64,000 nt of DNA from VXPQ01 sp965223485 (GCA_965223485.1 OZ244993.1:2046001-2110000); one strand, 5' to 3'. Shown: positions 8,109 through 19,700, counted from the stretch's first letter. Translations and numbers: made by a program. The notes: generated from the letters alone by a model not told the origin.

Positions 8109-11100
8109 CTACCGTACGACCGTGAACGACCGCATGGCGGAGAAATCTTCGCCCCGGATGCGCAGGATATAGACGCCGCTGGCCAGCGCTCCCCCATCCA
8201 CGACGAGCGTTTCAATCGTTTCGGATGCCACCGTGCCGTTCAGGATGCTGCGCACCTCGCGTCCGAGCATGTCGTATAGCGTGGCGCGGACATGCTGCGT
8301 CCTGCCGACCGTCAGGTGGGCGCGGGACATGTCCTGCGTCGGGTTGGGGTACGCCGCCGACAGCACGTAGTCGCCGTGGACTATCGGGGGCTCGGGCAGA
8401 CGTTCGATCTGGTGCACGACGAAGGTCCGCATGACCGTCCCCCAGTGCGCCGGGTCGCTGCCGAGACCGGCAACGTTTGTCCGGTACAGCGCAGTTCCTC
8501 CACCGTCCGCACTTTCGGGCCACGGCGCCGTATCGCTCCAGGTTACCCGCTCTTCGAGTATTTCCGGAACGAACTCCGGGTCTTCCGCCGGCGGATCGTC
8601 CGTGCGGTTCAGTTCGAGGGTTTCTCCTTCGTTCGCAAGCCGGCCTTCCCAACCTCCGATCAGGCGCCGCCCGTCGTCCCAGCCGTACGCCAGCCGCAAC
8701 GTGGTTTCATTCCCGGTTCCGAGGGCCGGGTCGAAAGCTGTTACGAACAGGCTGTCCCCCGCTGCGAGTTCGAGTCCGTCCGGGAACGTGAAGTCCACGC
8801 CCTTCCGCAACGTCCACCCGGCAAGGTTTTCCGTACTGTTGCCCGCATTGTAGAGCGCCACGTATTCAAGATTCGGGTTGTTGCCCGGCGGGTGGTACAT
8901 AATTTCCCGGAACACGACCTGTGTCGGTCTCGGGGCGCTGTTCGGACCGCCGAGCGTGTTTTCCTGCAAGGGTACGAAATCATCGCTACCTGGGGGGAGG
9001 CCGATCGTTTCCCCGGTGCGTGTGGCGCCGAAGGCGATTTCGTCGGCGAACAGGGCAGGGTTCCCGTTCGCATCCGTGGCCACCAGCCGCACTTCGTCGC
9101 CGTATGCGCTGCTGAAGGCGAAGCCGTTTTCGGCGCCGGGCGCATTGAAGTCGTTCTCGTCGAAGACGACGTATCCGCCGGCCTCGATGGTCGTTCCGTC
9201 GGGGATGCGGTACTTGTCCAGGGGGGTGCCGTCACTCAACAGCCACCCGCCGATGTCGATCGATCGGCTTGTGGGGTTGTGCAGTTCGACGGCGTCCACC
9301 TCAGGGGGATCGCTATGCGCAAGCAACTCGTTGATGATCACGTCGCGGAAGGAGGCGCGCCCCGATGTTCCGGGCGATCCACCGTATTCGATGCTTGCCC
9401 GCCATGCACCGGCGCGGTTGATGTCGTCTGCGCTGGCGGGGTCGAGCGTCAGCGAACTGCCGCCGCCATCGGCTCTCGCAGGCCAGGCGCCGCCGTCATT
9501 GTATTCGATGCGAATCAGGGGTTCTCCGGCAGCGTCGCTGAGCGTCAGGGTCTCGCCGCCGTTGTTGAGCCGTCCCGAGGCGTAGCTGCCGGCAACATCC
9601 GCTCCCGGTCCGTACCGCATGCGGAAGGCGTTCTCGCTGGTTGCCACGGCCGTCCGGGCGCCCGGGGCGAGCGTCCGATCCCCGAAGGCGAACGTAATGC
9701 CTTCGGTAAACGCCAGTCCGCCCAGCGCGACCGGTGCGTTCGATGGGTTGTGCAGCTCGACGAATTCAAAATCGTCGTTGTTGTCGAATCCCGCCGCGAT
9801 TTCCGCATCGGTGGGCTGCGTCGGGTTATAGTGAATTTCCGAAATGACGAGTTGCGAAGAAACGGGCGAGGCCACGCCCGCAAAGTATTCGGCATCTTCC
9901 AGCGCCGACCATATGCCGTCGTCCGAGCGGACGCGCGCCAGCACCCGGTTGCGTCCGGAGAGGGCTATTCCCGTGCCGTCGTACGCCATGGCCGACCCGG
10001 AAACGTCCCCACCGGGCATACGGGGATCGGCGCCGTCCAGCGTATAGAAAATGGTTCCGTTTTCCGGCGTCTGCATCGTCAGGGTAAAGGGGTCGGACGA
10101 CTCGCCTTCCGAGTGGCTGAACACGGGCGCATCCACGGCCGGATACAGGGGCGCGTCCACCAGGAAGTCGTTTGGCCTTCCAGATCGATACCGGCGGGTC
10201 TGCTTGAGTTGTTCGAGGATAACGGGAGTCCGTGTCGGGAGGAAGCCGTTTCGCACGGAAGTTACTTCCCGGAGCCAGTCGGCGGTCGTGAAGGGCGGTT
10301 CTCTTTGGGCGTCTCCCCAGCGGGCCGATTCCGCAAGAATAACCGGGCTCGCTTCGTCGGCCCGGGCTTCCCACCGGGCTATGGCCTCTGTCCGGGTCAA
10401 TGTCCCGTTGCCGGACAGGTGACGGTGCGCGAGGTCTGCGAATCGGAGCCGGTATTCACTCGACCCCATCAACTGCTGGTGAAGCCACTGCGGGTTGCTG
10501 AACTGGAACTGGTCTCCTGCAGGAAAGGGGCCCGTCCGGTTGCGGCCGTCTCCGAACAAGGAGATTGTAAAGAGCGAATGCTCGCTGTCGTGCGCAAACC
10601 AGGTGAAGCCTCGCTCGCCGCCACGCTCCCGGATTCCGAAGAAATTGTTGGTCCCGTTGAACGGCGTAATTGGCGAGTCCGAGTTTCCGGTCCAGAAAAT
10701 GATGAGCATATACTGGATAAGATTGTCCGCATCCAGCAGCACCGGGTAGTCGGGGTTGCGCGACCCGTCCGGGTTCAGCCCTTGCATCTCCATGTAGAGC
10801 GCGTCGCGTTCCTCCTCTGCGGGCAGGGCGGCCAGCCGATTGGCTTCATCGTAAAGCAGGCGCCAGTCGTCGAAGACCCCCGCCGTAACTTCCACCACGT
10901 ACCCGCCGTCCAGCCCGGAGGACTTGATGACGTCATAGTCTTCCGGATTGCCGCCAAGATAGGAAGCGCCGTACCAGTGATCGGATCGTTCCTGGGATTG
11001 AAAGAGCCCCCAGTACTGACCGTTCAGGTACAAATGGTAATACCGGCTACGGGTGTAGGGGACGCCCATGTCGCGCTGGACATCCCGCGAGAACACATCG

Positions 11101-13049
11101 CGGAGCATCGTGTTGGCCGGAGAACCATTGAACGACCACGAATAATTCTGAGCGGTACGCAGGTCGAACTTGTCGAATTCGTTCACGCCTTCGTCGCCGA
11201 AGAGCGCATAGGAAAGAGTACTCGGGCCGTATTCGCCCCGGAAATACAGGCGGAACGCATGTTTGGGATTCCCGTCGTTGCGGCTCCATCCCCCGCGGAT
11301 GCGCACGCCCGCGTTGACTGCGAATCCATCCCGCCCGCCGTGCAGCGCGCGGGGGCCGGTCTCGGGCGGAAAGTTCGAGGGGTAGATGAGTTCGATGGAG
11401 GCAGGGCGCTCCCAGTCCCGCCCATAGCTGAGCGCGTTGGAATAGATCCCTCGTGTGGCGTTGAAGAGCGAATCGAACGGGAGGACGATGGAGAAGGAGG
11501 GGATGGCTGTCAGCGCCGCAATCACGTCGTTTTCCTGTCCTTCGACGATATCCGGGTCCATGCCCATATCCACATCGTTGCCGCCCCAGTACGCAGGCCA
11601 TCCCTTCGCCGCCATGTTTCCCGGCGATTGGTGGATCACGTCCGCCGGGAAGAGATACGTACGTGTCACGCTGGACGACGGCGCGACACCTTCCATGAAG
11701 GCGGCAGCGCGCACCACAATCGTTTCGTTTATGTAGATCGGTTCGGTATAGGGCGTTCCGTTCGTTTCCGAGGGTTCCGAATGGTCCAGCGTATAGCGGA
11801 CGATGCTGCCGGGCGTTTCGGGAAACAGGTACAGCGAGAACGGTTCCTCGAGAATAGCGCCCGACGCGCTGAACGTGGGTGGCTCGAGGACATCGCTCAT
11901 GCCCGGTACGTTGGGCCCGCCCGGCGTGGGCAGGTCGAACCAGGTATATCCCTCGTCGATCAGGCCGTAGGAAACGTCGGGGCGTTGCTCCGGGTAGGCC
12001 GGCGTGAATTCGGATACGGGTTGTCCGGACGAGTCGATGAGCGCAAGGTATTCGCCGGTGCGGGAGAGGCGGAAGTTGGTATGAAACTCGGTCCGGGAAG
12101 CGAACGTGATTTCCGGGGCCGGCCCCCGGTACGCTGCCGGTTGCATCTCCATTTGCAGGGAAAGGAACGGGATGAGCGTAAGATCCGAGGAGGTAGCGTT
12201 CGCATTATGCACCTCGACGGCCAGCACATTCGCGCCTGCCTGCAGCAGGTCTTGCGGATTCGATATGGCGAACGGCTCCGGCTCACCGCCCTGGTAGATC
12301 ATCGCCTCGTGCAGGCCAGACGCCGGGGTGTTGAACGAAGGAGTGCCCGGACTCATGAAGCTACGGGCGATTTCCTGACCGTTCAGGTACGCTACGAACC
12401 CGTCGTCGTAGTCCATGTGTAACACGGCCTGGAGTACGTCGTCCGGATCGTCCACCGTAAACTCGATGCGCGCGTACAGGGAAAGCAAGTTTGCAATGTC
12501 CACCTCCGTCTGGATATCCGCGCCCGCAGCGTCCCTTTCGTATCCGAGCGCACTGGCCCCCTGGTCCCATTCACTTGCGTCGAATCCCGGCTCGTTCCAG
12601 TTGGCCGGGGGCTGTTCGGCGCCTGGGAAGTAGCGAAACAGGTCGCCGCGCCGCACGATGCTGTTCCAGACGCCTGCTCCCGGGCTCCGGTCCTTCCCGG
12701 AAGCGAACACGATGAAGTATTCGCCGGCGTCCAGCGTTTTTTCCGGAAATATCCACTTATCGGGCCGGTCCTCGTTGTCGGTGAGCGCCCAGCCGCGGAG
12801 ATCGATCGCCTGCCCGGTCGGGTTATACAGTTCGATCCAGTCCGAAGCGTCGCCGTCCTCGTCGTACAACGTGATCGAGTTCGACGCCATGAATTCGTTC
12901 ACGACCGGCGTGGCGTCCTGCGCGGAAGCGGTCCCGAAAACGAGTGGGAGCAGTGCGACCTGTGGCGGGAATATCGCCCGCAGGAGCCATCCGTTCAGGG
13001 ACCGTAACGACAAGTTTTTGACAGATCCCAACAAATTGACCGCGTTCAT
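8109..13049 (-). CDS. Giant CotH/lamin-tail domain surface protein with T9SS-like C-terminus
   Basis: A 1646-residue exported protein. After the signal region (ending TASAQ, about residue 44) comes a lamin-tail domain (VVNEFMASNSITLYDEDGD). A chitobiase-C-terminal-like domain lies near 400-470 (YTLDHSEPSETNGTPYTEP). Residues about 545-900 are CotH-like, a spore-coat kinase family that phosphorylates secreted proteins (VRIRGGWSRND, LYLNGQYWGLFQSQERSD). A second chitobiase-like domain is near 1000 and three more lamin-tail domains start near 1070, 1236 and 1378. Residues about 1555-1646 form a T9SS-like sorting domain (AAYPNPTQDM, YDMLGREV, SGVYILRI). Likely a cell-surface or matrix protein; kinase activity is untested. 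Confidence 0.9.
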   Translation of the reverse strand: MNAVNLLGSVKNLSLRSLNGWLLRAIFPPQVALLPLVFGTASAQDATPVVNEFMASNSITLYDEDGDASDWIELYNPTGQAIDLRGWALTDNEDRPDKWIFPEKTLDAGEYFIVFASGKDRSPGAGVWNSIVRRGDLFRYFPGAEQPPANWNEPGFDASEWDQGASALGYERDAAGADIQTEVDIANLLSLYARIEFTVDDPDDVLQAVLHMDYDDGFVAYLNGQEIARSFMSPGTPSFNTPASGLHEAMIYQGGEPEPFAISNPQDLLQAGANVLAVEVHNANATSSDLTLIPFLSLQMEMQPAAYRGPAPEITFASRTEFHTNFRLSRTGEYLALIDSSGQPVSEFTPAYPEQRPDVSYGLIDEGYTWFDLPTPGGPNVPGMSDVLEPPTFSASGAILEEPFSLYLFPETPGSIVRYTLDHSEPSETNGTPYTEPIYINETIVVRAAAFMEGVAPSSSVTRTYLFPADVIHQSPGNMAAKGWPAYWGGNDVDMGMDPDIVEGQENDVIAALTAIPSFSIVLPFDSLFNATRGIYSNALSYGRDWERPASIELIYPSNFPPETGPRALHGGRDGFAVNAGVRIRGGWSRNDGNPKHAFRLYFRGEYGPSTLSYALFGDEGVNEFDKFDLRTAQNYSWSFNGSPANTMLRDVFSRDVQRDMGVPYTRSRYYHLYLNGQYWGLFQSQERSDHWYGASYLGGNPEDYDVIKSSGLDGGYVVEVTAGVFDDWRLLYDEANRLAALPAEEERDALYMEMQGLNPDGSRNPDYPVLLDADNLIQYMLIIFWTGNSDSPITPFNGTNNFFGIRERGGERGFTWFAHDSEHSLFTISLFGDGRNRTGPFPAGDQFQFSNPQWLHQQLMGSSEYRLRFADLAHRHLSGNGTLTRTEAIARWEARADEASPVILAESARWGDAQREPPFTTADWLREVTSVRNGFLPTRTPVILEQLKQTRRYRSGRPNDFLVDAPLYPAVDAPVFSHSEGESSDPFTLTMQTPENGTIFYTLDGADPRMPGGDVSGSAMAYDGTGIALSGRNRVLARVRSDDGIWSALEDAEYFAGVASPVSSQLVISEIHYNPTQPTDAEIAAGFDNNDDFEFVELHNPSNAPVALGGLAFTEGITFAFGDRTLAPGARTAVATSENAFRMRYGPGADVAGSYASGRLNNGGETLTLSDAAGEPLIRIEYNDGGAWPARADGGGSSLTLDPASADDINRAGAWRASIEYGGSPGTSGRASFRDVIINELLAHSDPPEVDAVELHNPTSRSIDIGGWLLSDGTPLDKYRIPDGTTIEAGGYVVFDENDFNAPGAENGFAFSSAYGDEVRLVATDANGNPALFADEIAFGATRTGETIGLPPGSDDFVPLQENTLGGPNSAPRPTQVVFREIMYHPPGNNPNLEYVALYNAGNSTENLAGWTLRKGVDFTFPDGLELAAGDSLFVTAFDPALGTGNETTLRLAYGWDDGRRLIGGWEGRLANEGETLELNRTDDPPAEDPEFVPEILEERVTWSDTAPWPESADGGGTALYRTNVAGLGSDPAHWGTVMRTFVVHQIERLPEPPIVHGDYVLSAAYPNPTQDMSRAHLTVGRTQHVRATLYDMLGREVRSILNGTVASETIETLVVDGGALASGVYILRIRGEDFSAMRSFTVVR

Positions 13050-13160
13050 CGTATACTTCAGGGGGACTATACAATATAATCAGGAAGTTCGGCCCGGCAA
13101 CGCTGTAAAAGCTTTCCGCTCCTCTCGAAAGATACGGGCCCTCACCCACTCCGTGATCCT

Positions 13161-15896
13161 ATGCCGCGACGCATTCGCCTTGTTCTCTATATCATTATTC
13201 CGCTCGTCGTACTGAGCATTTTTTCCTCGACCATTTTCGAATGGTTGTGGATGCGGCAGGTAGGGTACGAGGGCGTTTTCTGGACGCTCAAACTGGCCAA
13301 GGTGAGCCTTGGCGTCCTGGCGTTTGCGATCTCCGGCGTCTTCCTGGTCGCCAATGCCCGGATGCTGGCCGGGGAGCTGCGTTGGGCGACCTTCGAGGGG
13401 ACGCCGTTCCAGGAGATCGAACTGAACCTCGGCGAGCCGAAACAATATCTTCGCGTGAAGAGGATACTGACCGGCGTGGCCCTGTTTTTCGCCCTTCTTT
13501 TCGCGCTCACCTTTTACCTCGGCTGGGACGAGTCGCTCCGCTTTCTGTGGAATGAGCCCTTTGGGCAGATCGATCCCATTTTCGGGAAGGACCTCGGTTT
13601 TTACATGTTCCAGCTCCCTTTCTGGGAGATGATACAAACGTCCTTTGCGCTGCTCGTTTTTCTTACGCTTCTTTTTCTGCTGGGAGTCTACTGGATACTG
13701 CGTCTCATGACGTTTGGCGGTATGCGCCAGGGACTGAGCGCCCGGAAGAATGTCCGCACGCACCTCAAGCTGAATGCCGCGCTCTGGCTCCTGCTGCTCG
13801 CTTTCGGTCTTTTCCTGGATCGCTTCCAGATTCTCTTCTCCTCGCAAGGGATCGTCTTCGGGGCGGGGTACACCGATGTGAATATCGTCCTGCCGGCGCT
13901 GTGGATTGCGCTCGTCATGGTTGCGTTGCTTGCCGTTTTCCTTGTGGTGAGCACGAGGCGGCGTGTTAGCCGCAGGATGATGGGGGGCGCCATCGGCGTA
14001 GCCGTTCTTGCATGGGTGCTGGGGCGCATGGTGCTTCCCGGCGTCGTGCAGCAGTTCATCGTAGAGCCGAACGAACTCGAACTGGAGACGCCGTATCTGG
14101 AGCACAACATCGCCATGACCCGGTTGGCCTATAACCTGCACGAGGTTACGGAAGTCGAATACGAGGCCAGCGACACGCTCAGGATCGACGATATTCAAAG
14201 AAACCGGGACGCCGTGGACAACATCCGGCTTTGGGATCCCCGGTTGCTGATCCAGACCTACAAGCAGCTCCAGGAAATCCGCAGTTACTACGAGTTTTTC
14301 TCCGTAGACAACGACCGGTACGAGTACGGCGGCGACGTGAAGCAGGTGATGGTGTCGGCGCGCGAGATTTCGACGGACTTGCCCGGAGAGGCTAATTGGG
14401 TAAATCGCCGCTTGCAGTTCACGCACGGCTACGGCCTGGCCATGAGTCCCGTTACGGAAATGAACCGGCAGGGCGAGCCGATACTTGTTGTCAAGGACTT
14501 GCCCCCTGACTTCGGGTACGAGGAACTAACGGTGGACAATCCGGCCATTTATTACGGGGAAGAGGGCGGCGGCCACTATATCGTCAATACGGGGATACAG
14601 GAATTGCATTATCCCAGCGGCGACGAGAATGTGTACAATTCGTACGAGGGGCAGGGGGGCTTGCCTTTCAGCAGCCTGTTCCACCGCCTGTTGTACGCCT
14701 GGGAGCTCAGCGACGTCAACATCCTTCTCTCGGACTACATTCACTCCGAAAGCAGGCTGCAGGTCTGGCGCGGCGTACAGGAGCGCATCCGGCAGATTAC
14801 GCCGTTTCTGGAACTCGATCGCGATCCGTATCTCGTGCTCGGCAGCGGGCGGTTGTACTGGGTGCAGGACGCCTACACGACCTCACGGAATTTCCCGTAT
14901 TCCCAGCCATTCCGGGAGTTCAACTATATCCGGAATTCAGTAAAGATTATGGTGGACGCCTACGATGGCGCGGTCGATTACTATGTCGTGGACGATCAGG
15001 ACCCCGTATTGCACGTGTACCGGTCCATCTTCCCGAATCTGTTCAAGGCGCGCGAAGAGATGCCCCCGGAACTGGAGCGCCATTTTCGCTATCCGCAGGA
15101 CCTTTTCGAAATACAACTCGAACGGTTCAATCGCTATCACATGACCAACCCGCAGGTGTTCTACAACAATGAGGACCTGTGGACGCGCCCCTTCGAGAAG
15201 TACGGAGGCCAGCAGCTCATCATGGAGCCGTATTATGTGCTGGCCCGGCTTCCCGCAGCGCCGGACGACACGGGTGCGGAAGGTACTCGCGGCGTGCTCG
15301 AATTCATGCTGATCAGCCCGCTCACGCCCGAAAACCGGGACAACATGATCTCATGGATGGCGGCGAAGTCCGATCCGGAGGAATATGGGCGTCTCGTGGT
15401 GTACAAGCTGCCCAAGCAGCGCCTTATCTACGGACCGGCCCAGATCGAGGCCCGCATCGACCAGGACCCGGAAATTTCCCAGCAACTGGCGTTGTGGGAT
15501 CAGCGCGGTTCGCGGGTCATCCGGGGCAATCTCATGGTCATTCCCGTCGAGAACTCGTTCCTGTACGTCGAGCCGGTGTTTCTGCTGGCCGAAGGGGTGG
15601 ACATCCCGCAGTTGCAGCGGGTCATTGTGGCGTTCGGAGACGATATCGCCATGGAGCCGACGCTGGACGAGTCGCTGTTCGAGTTGTTTGGGGCGGGGGC
15701 TGCTCCGGCGGCTGTTGTGTCCAGGGAGCAGGCGCCGGATTCCGGAGAGGCCGCTGCCGCTACTCCGGTTGTATCGGCGGACGATCTGGAGCGCGTGCGC
15801 GCGCTGTGGAACCGGCTGCGCGAGGCCTTCGAGTCCGGCGACTGGACGCAGTACGGCGAAGTGATGGAGGAACTGGACCGGGCGATCACGGAATAG
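13161..15896 (+). CDS. UPF0182 family membrane protein
   Basis: A 911-residue protein matching the UPF0182/COG1615 family in length and layout: about seven membrane segments in the first 320 residues (for example LVLYIIIPLVVLSIFSSTIF, LFFALLFALTFYLGW, LWIALVMVALLAVFLVVS) and then a large extracytoplasmic domain with family words such as RNRDAVDNIRLWDPRLLIQTY and NVYNSYEGQGG. A C-terminal low-complexity extension (AAPAAVVSREQAPDSGEA) and a short helix follow. The biochemical role of the family is unknown. Divergent from the CotH gene, with an A+T-rich stretch (13055-13085) between them. Confidence 0.9.
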   Translation: MPRRIRLVLYIIIPLVVLSIFSSTIFEWLWMRQVGYEGVFWTLKLAKVSLGVLAFAISGVFLVANARMLAGELRWATFEGTPFQEIELNLGEPKQYLRVKRILTGVALFFALLFALTFYLGWDESLRFLWNEPFGQIDPIFGKDLGFYMFQLPFWEMIQTSFALLVFLTLLFLLGVYWILRLMTFGGMRQGLSARKNVRTHLKLNAALWLLLLAFGLFLDRFQILFSSQGIVFGAGYTDVNIVLPALWIALVMVALLAVFLVVSTRRRVSRRMMGGAIGVAVLAWVLGRMVLPGVVQQFIVEPNELELETPYLEHNIAMTRLAYNLHEVTEVEYEASDTLRIDDIQRNRDAVDNIRLWDPRLLIQTYKQLQEIRSYYEFFSVDNDRYEYGGDVKQVMVSAREISTDLPGEANWVNRRLQFTHGYGLAMSPVTEMNRQGEPILVVKDLPPDFGYEELTVDNPAIYYGEEGGGHYIVNTGIQELHYPSGDENVYNSYEGQGGLPFSSLFHRLLYAWELSDVNILLSDYIHSESRLQVWRGVQERIRQITPFLELDRDPYLVLGSGRLYWVQDAYTTSRNFPYSQPFREFNYIRNSVKIMVDAYDGAVDYYVVDDQDPVLHVYRSIFPNLFKAREEMPPELERHFRYPQDLFEIQLERFNRYHMTNPQVFYNNEDLWTRPFEKYGGQQLIMEPYYVLARLPAAPDDTGAEGTRGVLEFMLISPLTPENRDNMISWMAAKSDPEEYGRLVVYKLPKQRLIYGPAQIEARIDQDPEISQQLALWDQRGSRVIRGNLMVIPVENSFLYVEPVFLLAEGVDIPQLQRVIVAFGDDIAMEPTLDESLFELFGAGAAPAAVVSREQAPDSGEAAAATPVVSADDLERVRALWNRLREAFESGDWTQYGEVMEELDRAITE

Positions 15897-15907
15897 GGAT
15901 TGGGAAT

Positions 15908-16642
15908 TTACCCGAACAGTTCCCCCTGTTCTTCCGGCGCCTCGCTCTTTTCAAGGGCGAGCAGGAAGCGTTTGCGTTCCAGCCCTCCCGCATAGCCGGT
16001 CAGGGAGCCGTTTGCGCCGATCACGCGGTGACACGGTACGATAATGGAGACCGGATTGCGCCCGTTTGCAGCGCCTACGGCTCTCACCGCTTCGGGTTTG
16101 CCGAGCGATTTGGCCAGTCCCCCGTAGGATTGCACGGCTCCGTACGGTATTTCGCAGAGCGCCTCCCATACGCTTCGCTGGAATGGCGTTCCGTGCAGGG
16201 CAATCGGTATGTCGAATTCCCGGCGCTCTCCGGCGAACCACTCGCTGAGTTCCCGTTCCAGTTGCTCTTCCAGCGGGTCAGATGCAGGGGCGCCGTTCTC
16301 CGGCTCGCCGCCAGAGGAAACGGGCCTGTCGAATCGCCGCTCGAGCTTCGTCAGATATTCGCACAAGGAATCTGTTTCCCGGAGCGCTTCCTCGGATGGA
16401 AACGTCAGCAGGCACAGACCGCCTTTCGTGCCGGGACCGCCGGTGCTCCCGGCCAGCACAGGCCCAAGCGGCGTGTCCAGAAACCACAGGCGCACGGATT
16501 CCGGCGTATCCCGCTGCGTGCCCGACCCGTATCCGTTGCCGGAAAAAGCATATCCGGCATTCCGTTCCAGCGCCTCGCGCAGTCTCTTGTTCAGCGCAGC
16601 AGCTATGTGGATTTCCCGGTCCGTTTCCTGGTGGATTCCCAT
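15908..16642 (-). CDS. ogt: Methylated-DNA--protein-cysteine S-methyltransferase
   Basis: A 244-residue DNA repair protein that removes O6-alkyl groups from guanine by transfer to its own cysteine. The catalytic site IIVPCHRVI is present with the acceptor cysteine at residue 204, and the DNA-binding helix region (TPFQRSVWEALCEIPYGAVQSYG) precedes it. The C-terminus has the usual Y-A-G-G-L-x-R-K motif. The start at 16642 was chosen because upstream residues of the longer frame lack family character. The N-terminal ribonuclease-like domain is longer than in short Ogt/MGMT forms. Convergent with the UPF0182 gene and divergent from the heme protein gene. Confidence 0.93.
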   Translation of the reverse strand: MGIHQETDREIHIAAALNKRLREALERNAGYAFSGNGYGSGTQRDTPESVRLWFLDTPLGPVLAGSTGGPGTKGGLCLLTFPSEEALRETDSLCEYLTKLERRFDRPVSSGGEPENGAPASDPLEEQLERELSEWFAGERREFDIPIALHGTPFQRSVWEALCEIPYGAVQSYGGLAKSLGKPEAVRAVGAANGRNPVSIIVPCHRVIGANGSLTGYAGGLERKRFLLALEKSEAPEEQGELFG

Positions 16643-16743
16643 GCAATAATTCTCTATCGTTACATTTCTGTAGTGCGTCCTGCCGCATCGTCTGGCATAC
16701 TGCCTGCGCGGTCTCAATGTTCACTCATCTCTGTGTTTTGCCG

Positions 16744-19700
16744 ATGTTTCGCCTTGTCCGCCGTTTCCGCCTGTTCGCCCCGGCGCTTGTCCTATCGTTT
16801 TTTGGCGTGTTTTCCGCATGTGGTCCTGCGCAAGACCCCGGCGAGCGGGCCGTTGCCCCACCGGATACGCTGCCCTTCGTTTTTGCGTCCGAGCCTGCCA
16901 TTGAGCTGGATCCCGCCGAAGCCGCGAAAGCGGCTCGGGACACGGAAGCCTCTCTCGAGGCGTCCGCCGCACCCGGTCTGGTTCTTTCCATGTACGCCAC
17001 CGAGGAGTTGATCCAGGACCCCGTTGCCATCGACGTGGCGGACACCGGCGAGATACTTGTTACAAGGTCGAGCCGGACGATGGGCCTGCTGGACATACGA
17101 CAGCACCCGGATTGGCGGCTTGACGCGCTCGCGATGAAAACGACCCATGACTTTGAAGCGTTTCTGATGGAGATCATGGCTCCGGAGTTGAGCGACGAGA
17201 ACGAATGGATGCCCGATCTCAACGAAGACGGGTCGCGGGACTGGCGCGATCTGACGGCGGTCAAGGAGCGACTCTATCGCATTGAGGATACCGACGCCGA
17301 CGGCGTGGCCGACCGGGCGCACACGCTCGTTACCGGTTTCAATACGCCGATTTCGGATATTCTGGGCGGACTGCTGGTTCATGAAGGGGATATATACCTG
17401 GCCGCCGCGCCGGGCGTTTACCGGTTGGAAGATGCATTGACAACCGCTACCCCGGACGTCTCGACCGCATCCACCTTGAGTTGGGGATTCAACGTCCACC
17501 CCGGATTTTCCGGTCATGGTTTGTCCGGCATCACGGTAGGGCCGGCCGGACGCATTTACTGGGGCGTCGGCGACATGGGCCTGAGCCTTATCACCAGGGA
17601 AGGGGAAGCCATCCATTACCCCCAGCAGGGCGCTATTCTCCGGGCCTTTCCCGATGGTTCCGGGCTGGAGTTGTTTGCCCGCGGGCTGCGCAATACGCAT
17701 GAGTTCGTGTTCGATGCGCACGGCAACCTGATCAGCGTAGACAACGACGGAGATCATCCGAACGAAAGCGAGCGGCTCGTATACCTTGTCGAGGGGTCCG
17801 ACAGCGGCTGGCGAACGCACTGGCAATTCGGCAAATATCACGAAACAACGAACAACCCCTATAAGGTCTGGATGGACGAGGGGATGTATTTGCCGCACTT
17901 CGAAGGACAGGCGGCCTTTATTGTCCCCCCGATTATGAACTATCACGATGGGCCGACAGGCATAGAGTACAATCCCGGAACGGCCCTGAACGGGGATTGG
18001 AACGACCGGTTTTTCATGTCCGAGTATACCGGTTCTTCTTCTACTTCGGATATTCATGCGTTTCGCCTTGCGCCCAAAGGAGCGGGCTTCGAATTGGCGG
18101 AAGAAGAGGTTGTCGTGAAGAGCGTGCTCGCCGTGGGGCTGGCGTTTGGCCCGGACGGCGCGCTTTACTTTGCCGACTGGATCGACGGGTGGCGTACCAA
18201 AGGCGCCGGGCGTGTCTGGAAACTCGACGCCGCCGAGACGGATGAAGCGGTGCGCAGCGAGGTGCGTGCGCAACTGGCCGCGGACGCAGGAGACGCCGGA
18301 GCGGACGCGCTGTACGATTTGCTGCATAGCCTGGACATGCGGGTGCGGCAAAAAGCGCAGTTCGAACTGGCGCGTAGGGGGGATGCGGAAACGCTTCTGC
18401 GAGCCGTCCGGCAGGATGAGATGGCCCTTGCCCGCATTCATGGCGTCTGGGGCATGTGGCAACTGGCCTTGCGGGATGTCGAGCAAGCCGCGCCGTTGGT
18501 CGCCTTGCTTGAAGATGCGGACGCCGAAATGCGTGCACAGGCTGCAAAGGTGCTTGGAGACGTGCGCTATGCGGCGGCGGGCGAAGCGCTCGCGCCGCTC
18601 CTTGCCGACGATTCCGACCGGGTCCGTTTCTTTGCGGCGGAGGCTCTCGGACGCATTGCGCACCGCCCCGCGCTGGACGGGCTGGTGACCATGCTTGAAG
18701 AGGCCGGGGGCGAAGACGTATACCTGCGCCACGCGGGTTCCCTGGCCCTGGGCCGGCTTGGCGATGCGGAGGCGCTTATGGCGCTTTCCGGGCATGCCTC
18801 TGCGGCGGTGCGTATGGGGGCCGTGCTTGCGTTGCGCCGGATGGAGCACGAAGGAGTTTCGGCCTTTCTTGCCGACGCCGACGAATTCGTTGTCACGGAG
18901 GCTGCCCGCGCCATCAACGACGATGGGGGTATCCCGGCGGCGCTGCCTTCCCTGGCTGCCCTGCTGGACGTCACTTTTTTCGAGAACGAGCCTCTTTTGC
19001 GCCGTGTGATCAGCGCGAACCTGCGGGTGGGCGGCGATGCCGACGCCCGTCGTCTGGCGGCCTATGCCGCACAGGCCGGTGCGCCCACGGCAATGCGAGC
19101 GGAAGCCATTGCTGCGCTGGGCGTGTGGGTAGAGCCCTCTGCGCTCAATCGGGTAGACGGCGCGTATCTGGGGCCCGTACATCGCGCCGCGACGGCTGCG
19201 CAGGAAGCGGTTGCGCCCCTCGCCGGAATGCTGTTGGCCGATGAGGATGCAGCGGTGCGCGAAGCGACCGTCGCTGCGGCCGCCCGCCTGCATATCGACG
19301 GGATCAACGCTGTGCTCGCGGATCGGCTGCGCATGGACGACTCGGAAGTAGTGCGCGCTGCGGCTTTGCAGGCGCTCCTGGACATACCGGAAGCGGATCA
19401 TGCAGGGGCCGTGCGCCAGGCGCTCACGGACGAAAGCACCGACGTGCGCATGCTTGCGCTCGAACTGGTGACGGAAGCCGATTTGAGTAACGATGAGGTC
19501 GCGTCCGTGCTCGGCGAAGCGCTGCGCCAGGGCAGCGTGCCGGAGCAGCAGAGTGCGCTTGCCACCCTGAGCGGGTTGCCTTCTCCGCAGACTACCGAAG
19601 TGCTGGGCGAATTGTTGGGGCGTCTTGAAAACGGAGAAGCCGCGCCGGAAATCCGCCTCGACATTCTGGAAGCCGTGGAGGCAGCCGGCACCGATGACTT

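Noticed and set aside
8292..12422. Long open frame opposite the CotH/lamin-tail gene
   Set aside because: Shadow of a GC-rich coding strand; no signal, motif or start context, while the minus-strand product has many recognised domains.
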